Source: Rhyacophila brunnea
Lineage: Eukaryota; Arthropoda; Insecta; Trichoptera; Rhyacophilidae
Direction of reading: 5' to 3'
Length of the DNA stretch: 64,000 bases
NCBI GenBank assembly: GCA_022495005.1
Contig: JAGYXB010001067.1
Span: 310,001 to 374,000 of the forward strand
The translations under genes were made by a program, and so were the position numbers. This document shows, piece by piece, positions 55,080 to 64,000 of the stretch. The notes beneath the pieces were generated by a model. That model had not been told where the DNA came from. It made no database searches and worked only from the letters and a program-made list of their open reading frames with translations. Each line of letters begins with the position of its first letter. Position 1 is the stretch's first letter.

Positions 55080-56060
55080 TTTAAATCATCAACCAGGATC
55101 AATCCACTGCTGGATAAAGGCCTCCCTAACCTGATTCTATTCCTTTCTGTCATTTGAATTCCTGTATTTATCAAAATCGGTGATATTATATTTACCCTCA
55201 TATTCATATCGTCATCATAATCATCGACCTGAACCAATCCACTGCTGGATAAAGGCCTCCCTACCCTGATTCTACTCCTTTCTGTCATTTTAATTGCTGT
55301 ATTTATCGAAATCGGTGATATTATATTTATCTACATATTCGTATCGTTATCATCATCATCAACTAGGATCAATCCACTGCTGGATGAAGGGTTCCGCAAC
55401 CTGATTCTACCACTAGCAGTTAAACGAATTTGTGATACTATACCTATTTATATCATCCTTATCAACATCGACCTGAACCAATCCACTGCTGGATTAAGGC
55501 CTCCCTAGCTTGATTCTATTCCTTTCTGCATTTTAATTGCTGTATTTATCAAAATCGGTGATATTATATTTATCTACATATTCATATTGTCATTATCATC
55601 ATCGACCTAAACCAATCCACTGCTGGATAAAGGCCTCCTTAGCCTGATTCTACTCCTTTCTGTCTTTTGAATTGCTGTATTTATCAAAATCGGTGAAATT
55701 ATATTTATCTACATATTCATATCGGTATCATCATCAACTAGGATCAATCCACTGCTGGATGAAGGGTTCCCTAGCCTGATTCTATTCCTTTCTGTCATTT
55801 GAATTGCTGTATTTATCAAAATCGGTGATATTATATTTATTTACATATTAATATCGTCATCGTCACCATTGACCTGATCCAATCCACTGCTGGATAAAGG
55901 CCTCCTTACCCATATTCTACTCCTTTCTGTCATTTGAATTGCTGTATTTATCAAAATTGGTGATATTATATTTATCTACATACTCATATCGTTATCATCA
56001 TCATCATCAACTAGGATCAATCCACTGCTGGATAAAGGATTCCGCAACCTCATTCTACTA
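55080..56060. repeat. Tandem array, 8 units of ~110-138 bp, LINE-end derived
   Basis: AATCCACTGCTGGATnAAGG recurs at 55101, 55236, 55371, 55480, 55614, 55746, 55881 and 56019. Every unit has GATTCTAnTCCTTTCTG, ATTGCTGTATTTATC, AATCGGTGATATTATATTTA and a TCATCATC run. CCACTGCTGGATAAAGGCCT is the reverse complement of the end region of a LINE such as 28010-28430. The array looks like an amplified LINE 3' end. Confidence 0.85.
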
Positions 56061-57410
56061 CTATCAGCGAAATGTCAAACTATCTGACGTGAATAAAAAA
56101 CCCATCCCGAAGAGAAAACTATGGCGCCATCTATGCATACTTCACAATTATATTGAAATCCAACACCGCCAAGCCGTCTGCAAGACCTAGCGAGACAGAC
56201 TGGCGAGAGCCAGCTGGCTCAGCTAGTAGATATTAACATTTATTACACCTTGTCGGTCTAATTGTGAATTAACGTAATATGTTGCCTAAGTCTTTGGGGT
56301 TGGTTGTCGTAAACGTAGTGGATAGTTTTATTTGTAGTCCAAAACAGATTTTTTTTTAAAATAACTTAAATATCATATACACATAAAAGTCTTAGGGCCG
56401 TATGTATGAGATTCCGAAATTCTTTATAAGCTATTTAACCGATTTTCCACCATATAGTGTATAGCACTGTTTGTGACGTAAGCAATCTGACGTCACACGT
56501 CATTCAAAATGGCTGCTTCATCTGTCACTTTCAAATGTCATTTTAAAAAAGGCATTCATTACAACAAACGTTTGCTTGACGCCCTCGTTCATTTTGTAGA
56601 CTCTGTAAAACATTTGCGAACTTTAAAAACAGTTCCTAGTCGTGTTGTTTATTCATTTCATTCATTTATTCTTATTCTGTTTTGACATCTCATGATAGAA
56701 GTGTTTGAAGTGAAGTTAGTCATAATATAAATGTATGTATTGCCACCAAATGGAAATGCTTACTGGGAATACTCCATCCTTTCGTACAGTAGAATTATAA
56801 AATAAATGTGATAAAGTAACTGATAAATTATTTAAAGTTCATAATAATTATTCATTTATAATTATTATTAAATTTACATAGTACCGTTCGCACACTTTCA
56901 GACACATTTACAATTTCAAAATTTTAAATTAATGATCGGGGAATGAATTTTTGTAAGTTTGCCATTATATGGACGCCATAACATATTATGACGTCACATC
57001 GTGACGTCACTAACCAACGGATTACATTTGCACTCATGCATACGAATGAGCAGTATTTAGCCTATAAAGTAATTGGAAATCACATGCATGCGACTCTTAA
57101 AAACACAATAAACACTAGAAATTACCTTAATCATAATTAATTATTATTGTAGGGTAGGTACGTAGCTGTTTAGATGGTAATGTTATTGGTCCGTTTGATG
57201 TTATGTTCTGCTTTGGGTCATTCCCATACTGAATTTGTGAGAAATACCTATTAAATATTTTGAAGATTTTGCTGTAATTTAGGAATTGTATGATTGGTTT
57301 GTACTGAGTTTCTGCGTCAAACAAAATTATATTTGAATATTCTAAATAATTTTGAAAACACTTTTGAGAAAATATATTATAACCAATAGAAAAAATCTTT
57401 TTTGGAAAAA
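56061..57410. other. Intergenic, GACGTCA-rich patches
   Basis: TGACGTCACACGTCA near 56490 and TTATGACGTCACATCGTGACG near 56990 are palindromic and bracket about 500 bp. They may be ends of an unrecognised element. No gene was found. Confidence 0.3.
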
Positions 57411-57414
57411 GTAA

Positions 57415-57590
57415 GACACCCCGCAGGAATTGAACCTACATCTCTCGGGTTTCGCGCCCATGCACATAGACCACTATGCTAAAGGCACCATACTTAATTG
57501 TGACACATTTTAACTTACTCTCTGAAGCGCTTTCTAAATTGAGCTACATTGGCGATCGGCTTTTGTGTTTAAAATCAAAGTAGGTATTGC
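57415..57590 (-). repeat. tRNA-like repeat, better-preserved copy
   Basis: On the minus strand the sequence has an A box (TAGCATAGTGG) and an anticodon-like stem GGG-CGCGAAA-CCC. The T arm GTAGG-TTCAATT-CCTGC is well paired. The acceptor stem does not pair, and the 5' flank (CTCTCTGAAGCGCTTTCTAA...) is shared with 6250-6425, so this is a repeat family and not a working tRNA gene. Confidence 0.5.
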
Positions 57591-59086
57591 TTTAATTACT
57601 AACCGGTGTCATGGATCACTCCAAGATTTTTTGTTGTAACTTATTTGAACTTGCAAATAATTTTTAATTAGGTAACTATTTTTTTATTCATTTTCTATTG
57701 GTTATAATATATTTTCTCAGAAGTATTTTCAAAATTATGTATGTTCAATAATTAGAATGTTACATTCTTAAATCTTTTGAATTATTCGTTGATTAAAAAA
57801 ATAGTTTAATTAAAGAACATATTTTTTTGTATTTCGTGGGTTGGTCATTTTTCGCATGACTTCGTCGATGTTTACCATACTACGAAAAAATAATTAATTT
57901 GAAGGACAACCGGAAGTCATTACATCACTCCATATTCAAATCTGGAAAGCACCCATTTATGGAACAGCGTAATAGACAATAATGGTGTTGCGTGGATTTC
58001 TAAATCCATTGCACGTTCAACGACTGACAAAACGAGAGAATTTGAATTATTTTGTTTTGTCACGAGACAAACGATAATGAAAAAAGTGAGTTCAAACCAT
58101 AGTTCCGTGAACCGTTCAGGGGTGTCAAAGAATTACTAAAGAAAATGTTGAAATCTTTTTGGTAATACAATGAAATAAACACCGTGTTATGGTTGCAGTA
58201 AATTAGCAAATTTACATTGATAACTAGTTGACAATGGTGTCCTGAAGCGGACGAAACATGTCCAGTTAATATTTAATAAAGGTTATATGATGGTTTTTAT
58301 TTATTTATAACATAGAAACACTTTGGGCCCACGTTGGTCGCCAGTTATAGTACTTATTTATAAAATAGAAACACTTCCGGTTTTAGCATTTATTCAGGGT
58401 TCACAGAGACTAATCAAAAATAACAGAGAATACTTCAAACGGTACACAAACACAGATTGAGAAGATAAGGTGACTCGCTCGACCAAATAACCAAATGAAC
58501 TTGCCAAAGGATTAGTTCAATTCAGGTAGGTATCACATCTGACAACTAGATAACACACTTATCACTAGAAACAAATCTCGATAGTGTAAGGTTATTAGTC
58601 TCAAAATAGAGGACATGTATGATCAAAAGGGTCAGAGCTAATCAGACTAAACTGACTGGCTGTAAGACTGTGAGAGATATCAGTTACAGAGTCAGTTAAA
58701 TCCTAATCTGTCTACATAGCGCATGTGGCGTCCAGTCACTGGACCGCGCCATCTAAAGGTCTCTTTTCGAAGTCACACCACTATATCCTCCCTATTATGC
58801 TATATTTAAATTTATAATCGATATCTTAGTTTAAAAATAATCAAAGCATTAAAAATAGCTTTTATTGTATGTGATACAAAATATTGTCATGGCGGTTTAT
58901 TGCACAGACAATTTTTGAAAATGCTCTTATTTTCAGACGATGTGTAAATTCAAGATTTTTGATGTAGGTATTTGTCTGTTTATGATAGGTAGCCGACAAT
59001 AAATAATTCTTATAATATGTAAATAGCTACCTAACAAATTTGCAGAAAATTTTGATTAAAAAATAAAATGGGACGACATTCTAAAT
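57591..59086. other. Intergenic; possible LTR element primer-binding site
   Basis: On the minus strand at about 58320-58345, TATAACTGGCGACCAACGTG resembles an insect gypsy-type LTR end (TAACT) followed by a primer-binding site starting TGGCG. No reverse transcriptase or second LTR was found, so it may be a relic. Confidence 0.25.
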
Positions 59087-59123
59087 TTGCTTATGGGCGG
59101 CATTTTGCCTAGGGACGTCCCTG
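59087..59123. mobile_element. hAT MITE right end fragment
   Basis: GGGCGGCATTTTGCCTAGGG then ACGTCCCTGTG parallels the ends of the 37278-37802 element. The left end was not found. Confidence 0.5.
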
Positions 59124-59662
59124 TGTTAAACTATGCAAGAATCTGAACTCGATTGGTATTTGACGGGGGCGCCGCTCAGGACATGGCGATGGTTACCATC
59201 ATCGATTCGGGCTATATTTGTAACCGACAAAATGTATTTTAAAAATAATCTTCCTTGACTCCCTCTCGCTGTGTTTACGAAGGCATACAAACACCGACAA
59301 AGAGTATCAGGAGATTATTAATTGAAGCATCATAATTAAGTATAGCCAAAATTTGTTACAATCGTCCATTTACGTCGACCGTATAATATGATGTATAAAT
59401 TCGCGAAAATTGGACGGCTTTTTAAGAGGTGACACCATTCTACTGATATAATCTGTATCTACCCCAAGAAATATATTAAATGTCACAAAGACAATAGGTA
59501 TTGATTACCTACTTTAAATGGCGTGCGATGACCCAGATTTTCATTACTATCTCAAAATATCGATGTTTTCGACGGGTAGATCAAATGAAACAATAAACAA
59601 GATAATGTTGTTTTCAATGACCTGACCTCAATTTACATTTTCATTTTAACATTAGTGGAACA
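59124..59662. other. Intergenic, nothing recognised
   Basis: No gene or repeat end was seen. Confidence 0.3.
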
Positions 59663-59820
59663 GTAGTGTAATCAGTAATAGAAGAGAAATAATCACATCC
59701 AGGTTTTGAGAAAATCATGTATGTACTTAAATATATTGTCTCACCGAGTTCGAACCCGGAGGAGCCAAGTGAAAGACAAGCGCCTTACGCTCTGGACTAC
59801 AAAGGTCTCGAATTTATACG
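59663..59820 (-). repeat. tRNA-derived repeat, better-preserved copy
   Basis: On the minus strand a perfect B box (CCGGGTTCGAACTCGG, near 59745-59760) lies downstream of TTGTAGTCCAGAGCGTAAGG, which resembles tRNA A/D-arm sequence. The body is shared with 1506-1665. Confidence 0.55.
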
Positions 59821-59859
59821 AATCCAAAGTGGTAACTTTATATATAGGGTAGTAAAACC

Positions 59860-60300
59860 CTTACCCGAAATTTCAATTTCAATTTATTTATTTTTAGCAT
59901 ATTGTGGACATTAGGAATTATACGTTTAAGACTTTTACAACATGACATGAAACATTATTATAAAGAAGAAGAAAAGAAGTAATAAAAGCGATAATAATGA
60001 AAATATAAAAAGACACCATAATATAAACATACAAAAGCAGTGACAATACTGACAATACAATAAATTATATATCTATAGAAGTTCAAAGAAGTACACCGAG
60101 TTTGTTAAGGAGGCCCTATTTTAAGAATTTATAAAATAGCGTCCACCTAAACTAACCCTCACACAAGTGGAATATATCAACACCCGAAGCAATTTGGTTG
60201 AACATAGTTATCGCCCTCCGCCTTACGAATCGTATTACCAGTGGCAGGTTAGTTCCGTCAGCATGAGTTATCTCGTGACGAAGTTACAACTATTTTTTGT
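59860..60300 (-). mobile_element. Probable LINE 3' end
   Basis: Read on the minus strand, a coding-like GC-richer start (60300-60150) passes into AT-rich sequence. It ends in AAAAATAAATAAATTGAAAT and TGAAATTTC, a simple-repeat tail like those of insect non-LTR elements. The protein fragment is too short to classify. Confidence 0.4.
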
Positions 60301-60387
60301 TTATGTTAGATAAAGCAAAATATGTGACCAAACCCACAGCATACATAATTTGACATTCAGCATACATACTAGCTTTTTTAAAATACG

Positions 60388-60455
60388 ATGCTGGGCGCAA
60401 CTTGAACCTGAATACTTGTAAGCTTTACCATTTGCGTCTGACCTAATTACGACGA
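60388..60455 (-). repeat. tRNA-like fragment
   Basis: On the minus strand CAGGTTCAAGTTGC is a fair B box, with GACGCAAATGGTAAAGC upstream. It is probably SINE-derived. Confidence 0.35.
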
Positions 60456-60572
60456 AATTAACTAGCAGTATATGCATTCAACTGAAACTAAATCTTGAAA
60501 AAAATATTTATTAAAACCAATAACATTCTTATTTCGAATTACTCTTCTCTGAAATTACATTGTTATTGATGT

Positions 60573-60786
60573 CAGTGTTGCCATCTTTTTCTATGTTGAT
60601 TATATTACAAAAGGGTACAAATTATAGTATATCTGAAAAAACTATAGTACAGGAACATTTTTCATCTCGAATCCTTCAAAATTATAGTATTTCTGTGATA
60701 TTTGCGAAAAATTATAGTATTTTACATTTTTTGCGGATTGAAAATTATAGTATTGTACTATAATTATAGTAGGGTTGGCCACACTG
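60573..60786. mobile_element. hAT MITE, 214 bp, with AATTATAGTAT repeats
   Basis: The ends are CAGTGTTGCCATC and GGTTGGCCACACTG. Flanks ATTGATGT and ATTTACGT agree at 6 of 8 positions. AATTATAGTAT or close variants occur about six times inside; the ORFs here are by-products. Confidence 0.7.
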
Positions 60787-61244
60787 ATTTACGTCCATTT
60801 GGCTATTTTTTTACTTCTGCGATAGAGGTCGTTCATAGATTTTTTGACCAATCTTCGTCTACACTGCACCAGAAAATATATTACCCAATGTTTAAATTAC
60901 GTCTGGACAATCGGAACTTCCTTCTCTATTCGTTATAAACCTCTGTTGGTTTTGTGACGTCACATTTTCTACGACCCTCTATGTCACAAATCATTGTATT
61001 ATAATATTAAACCCGGTTCAAATCCTTAGGACGTATGTAATGCCATATATGGACTACCCCCATATTGGCATTAGTATTATATTTTTATTTTTTTACCCAA
61101 CAGTTTAGTTGCGATAACATTATAGATGTGCGTACGCAAAATTCCGTACAATATGTGGCTTCGCGTATTTTTGTATGTGGAATAATATACATACTATCCG
61201 AAGAGTTGTTATCAAGAATATGATATAACATCAAATGTTTGATG
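60787..61244. other. Intergenic, nothing recognised
   Basis: No gene or repeat end was seen. Confidence 0.3.
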
Positions 61245-61250
61245 CACTAT

Positions 61251-61320
61251 GTCGGTGATAGCGAACCTATGGCACGCGAGATGATTTTGCATGGCACGCG
61301 AATGTTTTATTTTTAAGAGA
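61251..61320. mobile_element. hAT end fragment (CGGTGATAGCGAACC)
   Basis: CGGTGATAGCGAACCTATGG followed by CACGCG repeated twice resembles a common animal hAT terminus. No right end was seen. Confidence 0.45.
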
Positions 61321-61439
61321 ATAAAAATACCCATAATAAAAATGACAGATTGCATTGTATAAAAAAATATTAGCATTACGTTTAATATAAATATAATATA
61401 ATTGTATAGGTCGGTCCTTAGGCTTTATGCGTCTCACAC

Positions 61440-61755
61440 AAGGCCTGAACAAAAATGATGCATAAGTGCGAGTGAGAAAGTATTCGGTACCCTTATAATC
61501 TCTGCGACACGCGCTAGAGTAAGATAAAAGGTTTACAGATCTGGGAGATGGTTTGCCACGATGTAGCTGGCAAATCTTAGCTTATTGCATAACTAAGCGT
61601 CGATAACCGTGTTGCTAAAATTGCTATTTCTTGTGTTAAACATAAAGTCAGTGGTAAATATTTTTAGTTAATTAAGTAGAAAAGATGGTTCTGTGTGTTG
61701 TATTAAAATATGGTAGCCGTACTGATAAGCAAGAAGATGGTATTACGTTTCATAG
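61440..61755 (+). pseudogene. THAP-domain first exon with intact splice donor
   Basis: ATG at 61685 opens MVLCVVLKYGSRTDKQEDGI then TFHR, and the exon ends CATAG|GTAAGT at 61755. It matches the start of THAP domains (first Cys of the C2CH zinc site present). The second expected Cys is replaced by Gly, as in the 25327 copy. No following THAP exon could be found; instead a Helitron starts 38 bp after the donor. The upstream 240 bp (AGGCCTGAACAAAAA, GAGTGAGAAAGTATTCGG, TAGAGTAAGATAAAA) is shared with the other copy, so both derive from one duplicated or transposed unit. A live gene reading on beyond the window is possible but not shown. Confidence 0.6.
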
Positions 61756-61792
61756 GTAAGTTGATACATGTTCGTGATAATTTATTTGTATA

Positions 61793-63648
61793 TCTCTATA
61801 TATATAAAAATCTCGTGTCACGATGTTTGTGGTCGTACTCCTCCGAAATGGCTCGACCGATTTTTATGAATTTTTTATATATATTTGTTAGGTATGAGAA
61901 TTGGTCAACAAGTATATTTTATACCGCTAGATGATTAAGGTATCTCTATCCAGAAAAAAATCTCTTTTATTTTTTTGACAATTTTTTTAAATATTTTTTT
62001 TATTATTTGGCATCAAAAAATACCTACAATCCCAAATTTTCACTCTCCTACCCCTATCCTCCCATTTTTTAATCGCGATTTTATTATTTTTGTATGAACA
62101 ACGTTCGTATTTCAAACAGAACGAAATTACTTATGTTGTTGAATGACAGATTGCGCTACGTCCAAGAAGAATTCAAGAGAAGCGTCGCTCATTTTCACAT
62201 TTTGACATTTCATTCGGCATATCACAACGCAGTGCGTGCAAAATTGTGTACGATTTATTTTAATTTATCTATTTTTGTGTGCGTGTATTACAGTGCACAA
62301 TGCCAGCAAGACGCAAGGGGGGCATTTGGGCCGTCGAATGAATAAAGCAACAAACATGCGAAATAGTAGAGCAGAAAGAACACGAAAAAATCCAACAAGA
62401 TAACAAAAACGTGCGTGTGAGCATGTCGCAAATGCGTGCATCTCAATCACAAGAGGCGCGAGCTGAACGAAATCAACAACGAAATTTGGAACGGAGTCAA
62501 GCGCGCCGGTTCGTAGTTAACACACGCAGAGCAAATGCCCGACAACGCCAACAAGCACATCGAACATTTACATCCGCTTCGTTCCTTCGTCTCGCATTCT
62601 AGTACGAGCCAGATATTGAATATTCCGCTCATCCTAAAGTGCTGATTGGTGCTATGGACAAAGAATGTCCCCATTGTCATGCGCTCAAATTCAAACATGA
62701 GTCAGCCGGGATGTGTTGCGCATCAGGAAAAGTGCAGCTACCAGAAATTGAGATACCACCAGAACCATTGAATGGCTTGCTTATCGGCACGGTTCCAGAT
62801 TCAAACCTGTTCCTGAAGTCCATTCGCACATTCAATTCATGCTTCCAAATGACTTCGTTTGGAGCAACAGAAATAGTTCACAATACTGCGGGAAATGGTC
62901 AACAATTCCATTCTACGTTCAAAATCAAAGGCCAAGTATACCACAAAGTAGGCTCATTGCTGTCAATGCCAAACGAACCACATAAATTTTTACAAATCTA
63001 CTTCATGGGCGGTGAGGACATCAATCGTGCAGATGCACGTTGCGGCTACAATAACCTCAATTCGCCTAATGCCGCGCATCGTCGGCAAACTGGACGCCCT
63101 ATTGAATGAACACAATGAATTATTGAAATTCTTCAAAGCACACATGCACCAATTGCAAAGTGACAATCACGCTATTGTCATCAATCCTGATAAAACACCA
63201 GCTGGAGAGCACGTGTGTCGATTCAATGCGCCTGTTGTTGACGACATTGCTGGAATCATGGTTGGCGACCGCACATCGACGCGATAAATCGTGATTCGAA
63301 GAAGAAACAAATAATCTGGAGTTAATCGCTGACACACACCGTTTATACGACGCTCTTCAATATCCGCTAATTTTCTGGAAGGGACAAGACGGATATTGCA
63401 TAAACATTAAACAACGAGATCCTGTCACAGGTAATTCATTCATTATGAACATCATTACTCATTTTGAATTGAGAAAATGAATGGTTGACGTTTTTATCGG
63501 CGGTCATCGTCTACAGCGCTCTATTCCTCTTTCTGTCATAGATCCCATCCACACACACTTACGATACATTCGTTATTTTTTATTTAACAACCAAAATATT
63601 CACTAGAAATAATTTATATGGCAGAACAACGTTTGCCGGGTCAGCTAG
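61793..63648 (+). mobile_element. Truncated Helitron
   Basis: Begins TCTCTATATATATAAAAATC then TCGTGTCACGATGTTTG and TCCGAAATGGCTCGACCGAT, and ends GTTTGCCGGGTCAGCTAG, placed between A (61792) and T (63649). TC start, CTAG end and A/T insertion with no target duplication are the Helitron hallmarks. It carries only the N-terminal part of the replicase gene, so it is a deletion derivative. Confidence 0.9.
62411..63420 (+). pseudogene. Helitron replicase/helicase N-terminal domain, broken
   Basis: The frame from 62411 (MSQMRASQSQEARAERNQQR) is basic and Gln-rich. A TAG at 62600 interrupts it, and it continues in the same frame with the Cys/His cluster ECPHCHALKFKHES-GMCCASGKV, then GLLIGTVPDSNLFLKSIRTF, ATEIVHNTAGNGQQFHSTFK and YHKVGSLL. 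This is the order seen in the Helitron_like_N domain of full-length proteins. A frameshift near 63060 moves the reading to RIVGKLDALLNEHNELLKFF and CRFNAPVVDDIAGIMVGDR. Further breaks precede RLYDALQYPLIFWKGQDGYC (after 63330), and the ORF is lost after about 63430. The HUH Rep nuclease and the helicase are absent. Confidence 0.9.
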
Positions 63649-64000
63649 TTTATTATATATTTTAATATCAGTGATCTAGTGTTTCTTTAAAATAACTTAA
63701 ATTGTGGATATATTTACCTAATGGTTGCATTTTGACCGCTTAAAAATACTATATAACTTAAAAAAAATAGAAAATTATATTTTATTCTGAGCGTCTAGTG
63801 CGAGCACTAGCGAAATGGTCTATGGTCTCGAACATTTGTAGACGAATGCGTTCGCTCGCCCACAAACAAACGCACGACACGCGGCTTCATTTAGCAATGC
63901 ACCGGGTGGCGTCTAGATGTATCTATAGTCTATGGTCACACATAATATTATCACACTAACCTAATCAGGCGGCGGTGACGCCGCGCCGCGAATCTCTGAT
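63649..64000. other. Flank of Helitron, rising GC content
   Basis: From about 63790 the sequence becomes GC-richer, ending GGCGGCGGTGACGCCGCGCC, a small palindrome. It could be the edge of a promoter or of another element outside the window. No ORF is recognised. Confidence 0.3.

Noticed and set aside
6250..57590. Functional tRNA genes at 6250, 25658, 46405, 57415, 59663 and 60388
   Set aside because: A and B boxes are present, but acceptor or other stems fail to pair, and several have repeat bodies shared with other copies.
58320..58345. LTR retrotransposon end plus primer-binding site on the minus strand
   Set aside because: The TAACT-TGGCG-type motif is suggestive, but no second LTR, gag/pol frame or target duplication was found.
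60573..60938. Short ORFs with repeated NYSI phrases
   Set aside because: They arise from the AATTATAGTAT repeats of the hAT MITE.

Overview
The window is a 64-kb piece of an animal nuclear genome. It is strongly AT-rich, has essentially no long open reading frames, and is filled with nested DNA transposons, MITEs, fold-back elements, Helitrons, LINE fragments and tRNA-derived repeats. The runs of TACCTA/TAGGTA, the fragment types (hAT, THAP, Helitron and an arthropod DUF7869-type gene) and the single intron-bearing host gene, of an insect four-helix membrane family, all fit an insect. An aphid-like hemipteran is my best guess; this is inference, not proof.

Only one intact protein-coding gene was found. 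It has four coding exons on the + strand (30946-31026, 33567-33734, 35300-35453, 36764-36876) that join in phase into a 171-residue protein with four predicted membrane helices. Its introns and 3' flank carry hAT-type MITEs, several with perfect 8-bp target duplications.

Layout. 1-1835: AT-rich flank with a tRNA-derived repeat. 1836-8696: a 6.9-kb Mutator-like (MULE) element with long terminal inverted repeats and a perfect 9-bp target duplication, itself invaded by a TTAA-flanked fold-back element, a second fold-back relic, a tRNA-like repeat and a LINE fragment. 8.7-14.5 kb: a repeat arm, a Tigger-like MITE and two hAT MITEs. 14.5-21.5 kb: AT-rich DNA, a 1-kb fold-back whose arms carry a hammerhead-ribozyme-like motif, a LINE relic, a pogo/Tigger MITE and a hairpin MITE. 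21.5-30.9 kb: dispersed repeats, a THAP first exon, a tRNA-like sequence, hairpin MITEs and a LINE relic. 30.9-38.8 kb: the host gene. 39-45.3 kb: two solo fold-back arms, a hairpin MITE, and a Helitron-like unit containing about 17 copies of a ~127-bp tandem repeat. 45.67-50.48 kb: a 4.8-kb unit with 19-bp inverted repeats that contains a decayed DUF7869-like gene, interrupted by a hAT element with a perfect target duplication. 50.5-56 kb: another fold-back copy, a LINE flanked by an unusually long (~57 bp) duplication, serial hAT MITEs at one target, and a second tandem array. 56-64 kb: tRNA-like repeats, more hAT ends, a second THAP first exon, and a truncated Helitron with a broken Rep/helicase N-terminal ORF.

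The elements do not form a pathway. Their nesting gives a relative chronology: the MULE and the 4.8-kb unit are older hosts, and the hAT, fold-back, LINE and SINE insertions are younger. Most short ORFs in the window are artefacts of repeats.
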